From Pseudorhodobacter ferrugineus DSM 5888 (GTDB lineage: Bacteria; Pseudomonadota; Alphaproteobacteria; Rhodobacterales; Rhodobacteraceae), in the NCBI RefSeq assembly GCF_000420745.1, contig NZ_ATVN01000012.1, forward strand, positions 1 through 64,000: a stretch of 64,000 nucleotides of DNA. Direction: 5' to 3'. Numbering within the stretch: the stretch's first letter is position 1; the number at the start of each line of letters is the position of its first letter. The translations under genes and the position numbers were made by a program. The notes beneath the pieces are model-generated. The model worked only from the letters and a program-made list of their open reading frames with translations. It was not told the DNA's origin and did no database searches. This document shows, in pieces, positions 51,537 to 61,697 of this stretch.

Positions 51537-52919
51537 TCAACGGAAAGCGTGAAGTTGCCCGTTGCGCGAAACCACATACATTACACCCCCAGCCAAAGCG
51601 GGAGATGAGGCTGCACCGCCCGGTAGGGCGACCGAGCCCACCAGCGCCCCATCGGTCGGGTTGAAAAGGCGGATCACGCCATCTCCCGAAGCGACGGCAA
51701 GGCGACCGCCCGCAAGGACAGGGCCGTAATGGGCGGTGATTTCGGCGCGCTTGCGCTCCTTGACGGGAACAAAATAGGGCATGTCGACGGACCAGATCGC
51801 CTCGCCCGTGCTGGCATCAAGGCGGACCAGCTTTGCCTCGTCCGAGACAAGAAAGACCGAGCCACCAACCGGCAGAACCGCGCTGTAGGCCGCCTCACGT
51901 CCCGACCAAAGAACCGACCCCGTGGCCGTTTCCAAAGCGCTGACACGACCTGATTGGTTGCCAACATAGGTGACGGCACCGTCAACCACCGGATCACCCG
52001 CGATATCGGTAACGCCTGTATAGCCTCGGCCCAAACGCTTGCCTGCAATGCTGGCTGACCAAACCGGCGAACCGTCCGCCTTGAGTGCTGCGACAACATC
52101 ACCGCTGCCAAAGGGGAACAAAACCGTGGTGGCTGTGATAGCGGGGGCCGACGAGCCGACGATGCCGGTTGGTGATGGGGTGCCCGATGTTTGCCATTCA
52201 ACCTTGCCATCCTTGGCATTGATCGCCCAAGCCGCAGCATCGCGCCCGACGACATAGACTATGCCACCATCAACCGTTGGCGTGCCCGCTGCGGGCGAGC
52301 CAAGTTTTTGGCGCCAGACGACTGTACCGCTGGCAGGATTCATCGCGACGACTTCGCCGTGGCCGGTGGCGGCAAACAACAGGCCAGCGCCATAGGCAAG
52401 ACCACCACCCGAAACCGCAGGCCCGTTGGCCGCGACAGCTGCGGCACTGGCGGACCAAAGTTTCACGCCTGCCGCAGATACGGCCGTGACGCCCGAGGCG
52501 GAATCCATTGTGAACACCCGACCATCGGCAACAATAGGGGCTGCGGTGATACGGTTTTTGCGGCTGTTGCCGCTGCCAATCGCCACCGACCAGACCCGCG
52601 CGGGGGCGCCAGACAGGCTGGCATTGGGCATTAGGTGTTGGGCGTTATCTGCACGGTGGGTCCAATCGGCATTGGCGCGCGCGGCGGGAATGCTGATCGG
52701 AACCGACTGGTTCACGACCTGACCAAAGCTGTCGGTGGGCGCGGGCTGGCCCTCTTCGCCGATGCTGGCATCCAAGGGCGCGCGGGCGTTAAACCGTTCG
52801 CCCTGCAAGATCAGTTCCTTTTCGCAGCCCGCGAGCAAGGCAAATCCGGCCAGAAGGCACAGGGATTTGACACCGTAAGATTTGGCCGTTTTGGCCCGCG
52901 TGTTAGAAAAAGAGGTCAT
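51537..52919 (-). CDS. bamB: Outer-membrane assembly lipoprotein BamB
   Basis: A 460-residue lipoprotein with lipobox LLAGC (acylated Cys32) and an eight-bladed PQQ-type beta-propeller (about 85-460) of repeating GxVxWxxxL units. BamB docks on the BamA POTRA domains. ATG 52919 gives a normal lipoprotein signal. It is in the yfgM-like-bamB-der order seen in many proteobacteria, far from bamA. Confidence 0.93.
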   Translation of the reverse strand: MTSFSNTRAKTAKSYGVKSLCLLAGFALLAGCEKELILQGERFNARAPLDASIGEEGQPAPTDSFGQVVNQSVPISIPAARANADWTHRADNAQHLMPNASLSGAPARVWSVAIGSGNSRKNRITAAPIVADGRVFTMDSASGVTAVSAAGVKLWSASAAAVAANGPAVSGGGLAYGAGLLFAATGHGEVVAMNPASGTVVWRQKLGSPAAGTPTVDGGIVYVVGRDAAAWAINAKDGKVEWQTSGTPSPTGIVGSSAPAITATTVLFPFGSGDVVAALKADGSPVWSASIAGKRLGRGYTGVTDIAGDPVVDGAVTYVGNQSGRVSALETATGSVLWSGREAAYSAVLPVGGSVFLVSDEAKLVRLDASTGEAIWSVDMPYFVPVKERKRAEITAHYGPVLAGGRLAVASGDGVIRLFNPTDGALVGSVALPGGAASSPALAGGVMYVVSRNGQLHAFR

Positions 52920-53027
52920 CTGTTGTCTGCCCTTTGTCCAGCGCCGGTTTCGCCGCATGTTCCAAACGTATGTTCTATATGGCGCGCCCCCAAAGCAAGC
53001 CCAGATTGTCGGGAGGCCTGCCTATCC

Positions 53028-53684
53028 TTAACCTTTTTCGGTTTCGCCGCCCAAAGCCTCGATCATTTGGGTTGCGCGCTGGCGCAAACCTGCGGGGGCC
53101 TCTTGGTCGGTCGAGAGCGCGCGCAGCTGGGTGATGGCTGCCGCGGTATCGCCAGCTTCGACCGAAAGGAAGGCCATCTGTTCCAGTGCCAAGGTGCGGA
53201 AGGCGCGGCCCGGAATGGCCAAGGGGTCAAGGGCTGCACGCCGTGCCGAGATGTCCATATCGGGGCCAGCCACGATGACACGGCGCAGCGCCGCCAAATC
53301 GCGGTAAATCTGTGGAACGCTTGCATCGGCGGCTACCGCGTCAAGCGCTTTCAGTGTCCCCATCTTGTCGGCCGCCGGGTCCGAGGCCAGCAACAGTTTT
53401 TGAATTGCCAAACGGTCTGAATTACCATCGGCAGCTGCAGCGGCCCCTTCCAAAGCGGTACGCCGCGCCTCGGAGCTATCGGCATCAAGCGCTGTCAGAA
53501 TGCTGTCACCAAAGGCTTTTGCCTCGGTTGCGTCGGTCGCCTTTTGCCATTCGGTATAGGCAGCCCCCCCGACTATGCCAAAAACCAGCAAGATAGCGAT
53601 CCAGCCGTATTTGCGAAACGTCGCAAACAAGCGGTCACGGCGAACCTCTTCGGTAACCTCTTCGATGAAGCTTTCTGAGTTGCT
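53028..53684 (-). CDS. YfgM-like membrane-anchored TPR protein
   Basis: A 218-residue protein with a short cytoplasmic N terminus, one membrane helix (about 26-46, YGWIAILLVFGIVGGAA) and a periplasmic TPR-like helical region (TPR_21/YfgM type). GTG 53684 has GGAGG 6 nt upstream, better than the TTG 15 nt earlier. In enterobacteria YfgM associates with the Sec translocon and periplasmic chaperones. It lies upstream of bamB on the same strand. Confidence 0.85.
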   Translation of the reverse strand, partial: SNSESFIEEVTEEVRRDRLFATFRKYGWIAILLVFGIVGGAAYTEWQKATDATEAKAFGDSILTALDADSSEARRTALEGAAAAADGNSDRLAIQKLLLASDPAADKMGTLKALDAVAADASVPQIYRDLAALRRVIVAGPDMDISARRAALDPLAIPGRAFRTLALEQMAFLSVEAGDTAAAITQLRALSTDQEAPAGLRQRATQMIEALGGETEKG

Positions 53685-53976
53685 CACGCCTGCCTCCAAT
53701 TATTTAACCCTGTCTTACACGCAAGGCCAAGGGCTTGCCAAGCCCTGCCCCGCCTTTACACGGTCCTTCGCCTCGGTCTTCCTATGAATGTTCATGCATA
53801 AAGCCAAAGGAACAGGGGCGTGGCGACCCAATTGCACAAAAGGGTGGTTGCCTTGCAGTGCCCAGCCAAAAAGTTTAATCTGCGCGAAAGAGTTATGCGT
53901 ATAAACCTTATAACACCAATGCACCCTTGCGGCCTTTGTGGCGCAAAACCGGTAGCCCAACACAAAAGGCCAAACA

Positions 53977-55212
53977 ATGCGCATTTTCCCGATTATCACA
54001 GCCGCAATTGTCTGTGCTGCGTTGTTTTTACTGGTCTTTCAGCGTGAAAAACTGATGGCGTTTGCGGCTGGCGATGTGGCCGATGTGGCGGCGGTGCCAA
54101 CCGTTGCAACAGGCGATGCAACGGATGACACAGGCGAGCGTAAGGTATCGGTTTTGGCACAGCGCAGCACAGCCCAGCAAATTGACAGCGCGATTTTGGC
54201 ACGCGGGCGCACTGAAGCGGCCCGTCAGGTGGATGTCAAATCCGAAACCTCTGGGCTTGTGGTGTCTGAACCCTTGCGGCGCGGCGCCTACGTGACCCAA
54301 GGGCAGGCCTTGTGCGTGCTGGATGAGGGCACCCGCCAAGCGCAGTTGAAAGAAGCAGAATCGCGGCTGATTGAGGCGAAAGGCCGCCTGCCCGAGGCGG
54401 AATCACGCTTGGTCGAGGCGCGGGCGCGACTGGTTGAGGCCGAGATCAATGGCACAGCGGCCATGAAACTTAACGAAGGCGGCTTTGCGTCGGAAACCCG
54501 CGTGGCGGGGGCCACTGCGGCGGTGGAAAGCGCGCGCGCGGGGGTGAATTCCGCAAGTTCGGGTGTATCGGCAGCAGCGGCAGGGATATGGTCTGCCGAA
54601 GCGGCTTTGGAACAAGCTACACGCGACATAGAGCGGCTGACATTGACCGCACCGTTCGACGGGTTGTTGGAAACGGACACAGCCGAATTGGGCGCATTGC
54701 TACAACCCGGTGCGTCTTGCGCCACGGTGATCCAGTTAGACCCGATCAAACTGGTGGGATTTTTGGCCGAATCCGATGTAGATAAAGTGAGCGTGGGCGC
54801 GATGGCGCAGGCGCGGCTGGCATCGGGGGGCGAGACGGTTGGGCGCGTGACGTTCCTGTCGCGGTCTGCCGATCCGTTGACCCGCACCTTTCGGGTCGAA
54901 GTGACCGTTGGCAATGAAGGTTTGAACATTCGGGACGGTCAAACCGCTGAATTGATGATTGGCACCGCGGGAAAACCCGCACATTTGCTGCCTGCCTCGG
55001 CGCTGACGCTGGATGACAATGGTCGCTTGGGCATTCGAGTGGTCAATGCCGAAATGCGCGCTGAATTTATGCCGGTGACCTTGCAGCGCGACACGGTGGA
55101 CGGGGTCTGGCTGGAAGGCTTGCCCGAAACGGTGGATGTGATCGTGGTGGGCCAAGAATTTGTGATCGACGGTGTCGCCGTGACCCCGACCTATAAGGAT
55201 GTGGGCCAATGA
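53977..55212 (+). CDS. RND efflux periplasmic adaptor (membrane fusion protein)
   Basis: A 411-residue adaptor with an N-terminal membrane anchor (1-20), barrel-sandwich lipoyl parts (VVSEPLRRGAYVTQGQALCV and LTAPFDGLLETDTAELGALL) flanking a long helical hairpin of repeated charged heptads (LIEAKGRLPEAESRLVEARA), then beta-barrel and membrane-proximal domains. AAGG precedes the ATG. Its TGA overlaps the permease ATG, so pump parts are coupled. No outer-membrane channel gene is next to it. Confidence 0.92.
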   Translation: MRIFPIITAAIVCAALFLLVFQREKLMAFAAGDVADVAAVPTVATGDATDDTGERKVSVLAQRSTAQQIDSAILARGRTEAARQVDVKSETSGLVVSEPLRRGAYVTQGQALCVLDEGTRQAQLKEAESRLIEAKGRLPEAESRLVEARARLVEAEINGTAAMKLNEGGFASETRVAGATAAVESARAGVNSASSGVSAAAAGIWSAEAALEQATRDIERLTLTAPFDGLLETDTAELGALLQPGASCATVIQLDPIKLVGFLAESDVDKVSVGAMAQARLASGGETVGRVTFLSRSADPLTRTFRVEVTVGNEGLNIRDGQTAELMIGTAGKPAHLLPASALTLDDNGRLGIRVVNAEMRAEFMPVTLQRDTVDGVWLEGLPETVDVIVVGQEFVIDGVAVTPTYKDVGQ

Positions 55213-58200
55213 TCGGTATCATCGACTGGGCCGCCAACCGCGCCCGCATGGTTGTGGCCTTTGTGGTCCTATCGCTGCTGGTCGGCAGCTTTGCCTATTA
55301 TTCCCTGCCCAAAGAGGGCGAACCGGATATTGAAATTCCGGCGCTGTTTGTCTCTGTCCCCTTCCCCGGTATTTCGGCGGCTGACAGTGAAACCTTGCTG
55401 GTCAAGGTGATGGAAACCGAACTGTCCGGCCTTGATGGTTTGAAAAAGATGTCGGGCACAGCATCGGAAAACTATGGCGGCGTGGCGCTGGAGTTTGAAT
55501 TTGGCTGGGACAAGACCAAGATCATCGCCGATGTGCGCGACAAGATGAACACCGCCGAAGGCAAGTTTCCGGCGGGGGCTGACAAATATTCGATCAACGA
55601 AATCAACTTTTCCGAATTTCCGATCATCATCGTAGCCCTGTCGGGGCAGGTGCCCGAACGCACCTTGCTGCGCGCGGCCAAGTCGATGCAGGATCGGATT
55701 GAGGGCATGGATGCCGTGCTAAAGGCGGAACTTGCGGGCCACCGTGACGAGATGCTGGAGGTGGTGATCGACCCGTTGCGCCTTGAGGCCTATAACGTCA
55801 CCGCGGCCGAGCTGATTTCGGTGGTGCGCAACAACAACCAGCTGATCGCGGCGGGTGAGGTGGAAACGGCGAACGGCGCCTATGCGGTGAAAATCCCGTC
55901 GTCGTTCAAGACGCCCGCGCAGGTTTACGCGCTGCCGGTCAAGGTGAACGGCGACCGCGTGGTGACGCTGGGCGAATTGGCCGATATTCGCCTGACATTC
56001 GAGGACCGTTTGGGGACGGCGCGGTTTAACGGCGAAACCACGGTGGCTGTGCAGGTCGTGAAACGCAAAGGCTTCAACCTGATCGACACCACTGCCGAGG
56101 TGCGCCGTCAGGTCGAGTTGGAGCGCGCCAGCTGGCCGCCGGAACTGCGTGAGGCGGTGCAAGTGCAAGCGTCGCTGGACCAGTCGAGCCAAGTGGAAAG
56201 CATGGTCAGCCAGCTGGAAGGGTCGGTTTTGACCGCGATTGCGCTGGTGATGATTGTGGTTCTGGCGTCCCTTGGCACACGGTCGGCGCTGCTGGTTGGA
56301 TTTGCTATTCCGACCTCATTCTTGCTGTGTTTTGTATTGCTGGCGGTGATGGGGATTACAGTGTCCAACATTGTGATGTTCGGGCTGATTTTGGCCGTTG
56401 GCATGTTGGTCGATGGCGCGATTGTGGTGGTGGAATACGCCGACACGCGCATTTCCGAAGGGTCCGGCCCGATGGCCGCCTATACCGAAGCCGCCAAGCG
56501 GATGTTCTGGCCTGTGGTGTCATCCACCGCGACCACGCTTTGTGCGTTTTTGCCGATGCTGTTTTGGCCAGGTGTGCCAGGGCAGTTTATGGGGATGTTG
56601 CCTGTCACGCTGATCTTTGTTCTGTCGGCCAGCCTTATCGTGGCGCTGGTGTATTTGCCGGTTTTGGGCGGCGTTTCGGGCCGGATCAGCCGCAAGTTTG
56701 ATGGGGCCGCCAAGCTGCTAAAGCCCCTGCCATGGTGGCTGCGCGCCGCGTTGGTTGTGCCGTCGATGTACATGATCTTTCTGGGCGCGATGCAGGTGTT
56801 GAACCCGTCCTATTTGTTGGGCGCGGCTGCCCCTTCGGGGATTATGGCGGTTGTGCCGGGGGCTTTGCTGTTTTTGCTGGGCGCTGCGCTGACCTCTATC
56901 ACCATGACCGCCGCCCATATTGAACGCAAACCACGGGCGATCAAAGGGGCCTATCGGCGCACGCCCTTTGGCTATTTCACCAAGGCGATCGCGGGCAATC
57001 CGGTGATGCCTGTGGTGTCGATTGTGGCCGTGTTGGCGGTGGTCGGTTTTACCTTCAGCTATTTTGGGACCCATTCCAAAGGGGTAGAGTTCTTTGTGGA
57101 ATCGGAAACCGAACAGGCGATTGTCTATGTGCGCGCGCGGGGCAACCTGTCGCTAGCCGAAAAGGACGTGCTGCTGCGGCAGGCCGAGGAGATTATTCTG
57201 GCGACGGACGGGGTAGAAAGCGCTTTTGCCTTTGCCGGTGCGGGGGGCCTCAATTCCAACAACGGTGGTGCGCTGGCCCCGTTGGACACGATTGGGCAAG
57301 TGCAGGTCGAAATGATCCCTTGGGCCGACCGCGCCGATATCCCCGAACTGGACGGCGATCTGGTGATGGAACGGATCATGGCGAAATTGGCTGAACTGCC
57401 AGGCATTCAGACCGAATCCCTTAGTCAAAGCCGTGGGCCTGCATCGGGCAAGCCGATCCATTTGCGCCTGAAAGGCGATGATTTCGGCGCGCTGGCCGAT
57501 GCTGTGGCCATTGCCCGTGCCAAGATTGAAACCATGCCCTCGGTCTTTGGCATCGAGGACACGCGCCCCCTGCCAGGAATTGATTGGCAGATCGACGTGG
57601 ACGTGGAAAAGGCAGGGCGTTTTGGCGCCGATGTGGCGACTGTGGGCGGCATGGTGCAGCTGGTTACGCGCGGGGTTTTGCTGGACACGATGCGCGTTGA
57701 CAGCTCGGACGAAGAAATCGAGATCCGCGTGCGGCTGCCCGAGGCGGACCGCGTTTTGTCGACGCTGGACACGCTCAAGGTGCGGACCCGCGACGGTTTG
57801 GTGCCCTTGTCCAACTTTATCACCCGCACCCCTGTGCAAAAGCTGGGGCGGATCGACCGCGTAGACCAAACGCGGTATTATGACATCAAGGCCGACGTGA
57901 CACCTGGGTTTGTCCAGCTAAAGGAACAGATGCCCGATGGCAGCTTGGCGGTGATCGGCACTGCAAAGGTGCGCGACGCAAACTCTACCACACCGCAGGA
58001 TTTGCAGGGCGGCGACTACGGCTATGCCGTGGTAGATATGGTTAAACCGTTGGATGGCATTGACCGGAGCAAAATTGTTTTCGAACCGATCAACGCGAAC
58101 GAACGAATTGCGGTGCTGACGGAATGGCTGACCGACACCCAGCCCCTGCCCGCAGGTGTGGAATGGGAATGGACCGGCGACCAAGAGGATCAGGCCGAAA

Positions 58201-58958
58201 GCGGCGCGTTCCTGTCCAAGGCCTTTGCGGGCGCGTTGGGGTTGATGTTCATCATTCTGCTGGCGCAGTTCAACAGCTTTTACAACGCGTTTCTGGTGCT
58301 GATCGCGGTGGTGTTATCCACTACAGGCGTGCTGATCGGAATGTTGGTAATGGACCAGACCTTCAGCATCATCATGACCGGCACAGGGATTGTGGCGCTG
58401 GCGGGGATTGTGGTGAACAACAACATTGTGCTGATCGACACCTATCAAGAGTTCAGCCGCTACATGCCACGCATCGAGGCGATTATCCGCACCGCCGAAC
58501 AGCGTATCCGCCCCGTGCTGCTGACCACGATCACCACGATGGCAGGGCTTGCGCCGATGATGTTTGGCCTTAGCCTTGATTTCATCGGCGGTGGCTACAG
58601 CATCGACAGTCCGACAGCACTTTGGTGGAAACAGCTGGCCACGGCCGTAGTGTTCGGCCTTGGGATTGCGACTGTGTTGACCCTGATCTTTACCCCTGCC
58701 CTGTTGGCGCTGCGGGTATGGTTCGGGGTTGGGGCCTATCGTAGCTTTGCCGTTCTGTCTGCCTTGTCCAGCGGGGCGGGCAGTGCAGCGGCGCGTGACA
58801 TTGCGGTGAACCGCGCCGCAAGCAAGCTCGTATCGCCCGTCATAATCTGGGAAGATGCGGACGAGGCAGGGGCTGCACCCAACAGGGTGCAAGACAATAA
58901 ACACGGCGAGACGCCGATACAAGGGGTGCCAAACCCGCCACTGCGGGCCGCGGAATAA
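55209..58958 (+). CDS. RND-family efflux permease, unusually long
   Basis: A 1249-residue inner-membrane proton-driven pump (AcrB/MMPL class of heavy or hydrophobic compounds). Helix 1 opens the protein, helices 2-6 lie around 340-480 with the VFGLILAVGMLVDGAIVVVE helix 4, and helices 8-12 with GIVALAGIVVNNNIVLID around 1040-1160. Typical relatives have about 1040 residues. The extra length is a segment with two or three additional predicted helices at about 500-590, between the halves, and a 60-residue polar C-terminal tail. The substrate is unknown. Confidence 0.92.
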   Translation: MIGIIDWAANRARMVVAFVVLSLLVGSFAYYSLPKEGEPDIEIPALFVSVPFPGISAADSETLLVKVMETELSGLDGLKKMSGTASENYGGVALEFEFGWDKTKIIADVRDKMNTAEGKFPAGADKYSINEINFSEFPIIIVALSGQVPERTLLRAAKSMQDRIEGMDAVLKAELAGHRDEMLEVVIDPLRLEAYNVTAAELISVVRNNNQLIAAGEVETANGAYAVKIPSSFKTPAQVYALPVKVNGDRVVTLGELADIRLTFEDRLGTARFNGETTVAVQVVKRKGFNLIDTTAEVRRQVELERASWPPELREAVQVQASLDQSSQVESMVSQLEGSVLTAIALVMIVVLASLGTRSALLVGFAIPTSFLLCFVLLAVMGITVSNIVMFGLILAVGMLVDGAIVVVEYADTRISEGSGPMAAYTEAAKRMFWPVVSSTATTLCAFLPMLFWPGVPGQFMGMLPVTLIFVLSASLIVALVYLPVLGGVSGRISRKFDGAAKLLKPLPWWLRAALVVPSMYMIFLGAMQVLNPSYLLGAAAPSGIMAVVPGALLFLLGAALTSITMTAAHIERKPRAIKGAYRRTPFGYFTKAIAGNPVMPVVSIVAVLAVVGFTFSYFGTHSKGVEFFVESETEQAIVYVRARGNLSLAEKDVLLRQAEEIILATDGVESAFAFAGAGGLNSNNGGALAPLDTIGQVQVEMIPWADRADIPELDGDLVMERIMAKLAELPGIQTESLSQSRGPASGKPIHLRLKGDDFGALADAVAIARAKIETMPSVFGIEDTRPLPGIDWQIDVDVEKAGRFGADVATVGGMVQLVTRGVLLDTMRVDSSDEEIEIRVRLPEADRVLSTLDTLKVRTRDGLVPLSNFITRTPVQKLGRIDRVDQTRYYDIKADVTPGFVQLKEQMPDGSLAVIGTAKVRDANSTTPQDLQGGDYGYAVVDMVKPLDGIDRSKIVFEPINANERIAVLTEWLTDTQPLPAGVEWEWTGDQEDQAESGAFLSKAFAGALGLMFIILLAQFNSFYNAFLVLIAVVLSTTGVLIGMLVMDQTFSIIMTGTGIVALAGIVVNNNIVLIDTYQEFSRYMPRIEAIIRTAEQRIRPVLLTTITTMAGLAPMMFGLSLDFIGGGYSIDSPTALWWKQLATAVVFGLGIATVLTLIFTPALLALRVWFGVGAYRSFAVLSALSSGAGSAAARDIAVNRAASKLVSPVIIWEDADEAGAAPNRVQDNKHGETPIQGVPNPPLRAAE

Positions 58959-58965
58959 CGACAGG

Positions 58966-58995
58966 CGGGGGGGCGGCACGGTCGCCCTCCCGTTT
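58966..58995 (+). terminator. Terminator after the RND permease
   Basis: CGGGGGGGCG (58966-58975) pairs with CGCCCTCCCG (58983-58992) with one G-U, then TTT. It is 8 nt after the permease stop and separates it from the RTX gene. Confidence 0.6.
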
Positions 58996-59105
58996 ATCCG
59001 GCCCCGCTCTACGGCCATAGACATGCCCCATGCCTGCCGCATTTTAATCTTTATTGATATGTACTGAGAAACAATCGTCACTGTTCCTCAGAAGGCCGAG
59101 CCCCA

Positions 59106-60047
59106 ATGGATCCTGTCATTGCACCCTTTGTTCTGCTGTTTCTGACCACCTTGGGTCTTGATCTTGGGCTTTTCACCAATGACGACTCGGACGCGGATGC
59201 AGCACCTGTTGACGAAACACCCGTGGAGGAAACGCCCGATGAGGACGTAGCCGTACCGGGAGAGTTTGATGCCTCGCTGTATTCAAATGTGGTGACTGGC
59301 ACCGAAGGCGATGACACGCTGAACGCTGGTGATGAAGAGGTGCTGGCGTGGTTTTTGAACGGTGGCAATGACAGCTTGGACGGCAGCGATGGCAACGACT
59401 ATGTCGAGGGCGGTGCGGGCAACGATACCATGACCCTGCGCGATGGCCGCGACCTTGCGTATGGCGGGGATGGCGATGATTCAATTGATAGCGGCATCGG
59501 GTTTGACACGGTGTATGGCGGCGCGGGCGATGACACGCTGACCGGCAACGGCGGCAATGATATTTTGTACGGCGAAGAGGATGATGACGTGCTGAGCGGC
59601 GGATCGGGGACCGATTTGCTGTTTGGTGGCGCGGGCGATGACGTGCTGTATGGTTTGGCACCAGGTCTTTCAACGGCCGAAGGATCGACCGTGGTTGACG
59701 GTATCGACACGCTGGTTGGCGGCGATGGCAATGACCGTTTGTTCCTTGGCCCCGGTGATGTTGGTGTCGGCGGCGCGGGCGATGATGAATTTGTGATCGA
59801 CCATAGCCGCACCGACCTGACCGAGGTGGCACAAGTGAACGACTATGCCGCCGGTGATAGTGTTGAAATCACCTATCAACCCGTGCGTGACGCTTTGGGT
59901 GCAGAGATTTTGCCGGTGATCAGTCTGATGCAAAACGCCGACAACACAGGCACGCTGGTTCTGTTCAACGACATGACAATTGCCAATGTGATCGGTGGTC
60001 AAAACTTGACGGTGAACCAAATCACCCTGACACCCATTGGCCGCTAA
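59106..60047 (+). CDS. RTX-type calcium-binding repeat protein
   Basis: A 313-residue acidic protein. After a hydrophobic N terminus (VIAPFVLLFLTTLGLDLG) and an Asp/Glu-rich linker come about nine glycine-rich RTX nonapeptides between about 65 and 225 (for example GGAGNDTMT, GGDGDDSID, GGAGDDTLT, GGNGNDILY, GGSGTDLLF), which fold as calcium-bound parallel beta-rolls. A beta-rich C-terminal domain follows. No catalytic or toxin domain is seen. Such proteins usually leave by type I secretion, but none of those genes is nearby. The stop codon lies inside the left arm of an inverted-repeat element. Confidence 0.9.
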   Translation: MDPVIAPFVLLFLTTLGLDLGLFTNDDSDADAAPVDETPVEETPDEDVAVPGEFDASLYSNVVTGTEGDDTLNAGDEEVLAWFLNGGNDSLDGSDGNDYVEGGAGNDTMTLRDGRDLAYGGDGDDSIDSGIGFDTVYGGAGDDTLTGNGGNDILYGEEDDDVLSGGSGTDLLFGGAGDDVLYGLAPGLSTAEGSTVVDGIDTLVGGDGNDRLFLGPGDVGVGGAGDDEFVIDHSRTDLTEVAQVNDYAAGDSVEITYQPVRDALGAEILPVISLMQNADNTGTLVLFNDMTIANVIGGQNLTVNQITLTPIGR

Positions 60048-60091
60048 AGCGTTTGGGGGTGCGGACGAAAACTTGGACTGTTTTCACGGCA

Positions 60092-60964
60092 TTAGGCCGA
60101 GGCTTTTACGTATTCGATTGGGCTTCGACCACCAAGGGACATCTTGATGCGTGTTTCGTTATACCAGCGCATGTAGGCGTCAACCTCGTCAATAAACTGG
60201 GCTGCGGTGAGGGCCCGCCAATCACGAGGATAGAAGAACTCGGTCGTCAGGCGCCCGAAGACGCCTTCAGATGCGGCATTGTCTTGCGAGCTCGCCTTTC
60301 GTGACATCGAACGGACGAGCTTTGCTGCGTCGATACGTTCCAGCCAGCCAGGCCAGCGATAGTGGCCTCCGCGATCGCTGTGGATTATGGGTAGCACTTC
60401 GCTGTAAGCGATAGTCTCAACCGCTGCATCAAGCATGGTGTTTGCTAGGTCGGTGTCCGGTTTAATCCCGATGGCCCAACTGATGACGAGGCCTTTGAGA
60501 CAATCGATGATAGGAGAAAGATACACCTTTCCAGCGCGGATGTGGAACTCGATGATGTCTGTCAGCCATTTCTCATTGGGCGCGGAAGCCTGGAAGTCAC
60601 GGTTGATGATGTTCCCCGGCGCGGGGCTAATCTTTCCCAAGTATGAGCTGTAACGCCGCCGCTTGGGCTTTGGGACGATCAAAGCGCACCATTTCATCAG
60701 GCGCCGCACCACTTTCTCGGAGATCGAGATGGAGTGCCGCGTCATAGAGGCTCTGAGGCGACGGTAGCCCAAGCCGCGATGGTTGCGCTCACAAGGCCTC
60801 CTTCATGGCGTGGCGCACGGGAAGATACTTATCTTCCAGTGTGATACGAGCCGGTGGTAGAAGTAAGAACTCCGCGCGAGACCCAGCCGGGCCAACAGCG
60901 CCGGTGCTTTATACCGATTTTTTAGGGCGACGATCAGCATGGTCTTTTCCCGATTGCCCCGTGA
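60092..60964 (-). pseudogene. IS3 transposase OrfB remnant (DDE integrase domain)
   Basis: The last 226 residues are open and contain the rve catalytic core with an intact DDE triad: WLTDIIEF, IHSDRGGHY and Glu in AASEGVFGRL, 35 residues after the second Asp. Upstream the frame is broken at least twice: KNRYKAPALLARLGLARSSY is in one frame, ARITLEDKYLPVRHAMKEAL in another, and ERNHRGLGYRRLRASM in a third. The element is therefore not autonomous unless helped by another copy. Confidence 0.85.
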
Positions 60965-60967
60965 CAC

Positions 60968-61697
60968 TTAACACTGGCCCTGCAGATCGCCGCCAAGATC
61001 CTTTTTTATCAGTTCACGCGCTGTCTTGAGCAAATCATGCTCAATCTGGAGTTCGCGGATGCAGCACAGCAGGGCTTCACGTTGACATTCCAATTCTTCG
61101 GCCTCTGGAACCAAGGATGCACTTTTCTGGCGTTTCATCGTGGCAGGAGCCTCCGGACCAAAGATCTGGGCCAAGGAACTGGGCCAAGGAGTTGATTTTT
61201 CCAAGCATACAGCGTTGGCCTGCTAACTCCGACCTTTTCTGCCAAAGCCTGCGCATTTTCTTGATGACTATAAAGTCCAACCACAGCAGCTTTCCTCACG
61301 CGTCAGAGTGATTTCCTCCTCCATATGCCTCGGTGGAAACCGTCCCGGCCTCGGGAAAGGCCTCGCGCACCCAAGCAGTCAGCGTGGCCCGGCCTGGATA
61401 GCCTAAGGCCCGCAGCGTCCATGAAATGCAGCGCCCTTGGCTGGCATAATGCTCTACCGCCACCCGCCTTTGTGCCGCCGAGAATTTGGGCGGGCGCGGC
61501 ACTGAACGGACCTGCAAATCCTGCCGACGCTCATAGTCTCGATGCCAGCCCTTCATGGCATTCTTCAATGGATACCCCAACTCACGGATGGTGGCCCGCA
61601 CGCGCTTGCCGCGCTTGATATAAAGCTCAACCGCGCGCATTCGCTCTTCGTAGCGATACGTGAACTTCTCCAAGATGGTCCACGTTTTCGTCCGCAC
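60968..61697 (-). pseudogene. IS3 OrfA remnant (helix-turn-helix region)
   Basis: Opens with a 133-residue frame containing two helix-turn-helix segments (RAVELYIKRGKRVRATIREL and HYASQGRCISWTLRALGYPG) that stops at 61296. The homologous continuation, KVGVSRPTLYAWKNQLLGP, and then the coiled-coil LECQREALLCCIRELQIEHD, lie in other frames before a TAA at 60968. At least two frame changes separate them. Confidence 0.75.

Noticed and set aside
59106-60047. RTX protein as a toxin or protease
   Set aside because: Only repeats and a beta-rich end are visible; no catalytic or toxin domain and no type I secretion genes nearby.
60968-60970. TAA before OrfB as a certain nonsense mutation
   Set aside because: It may be the natural end of OrfA in an IS3 element that uses frameshifting; only the other frame breaks are counted as decay.
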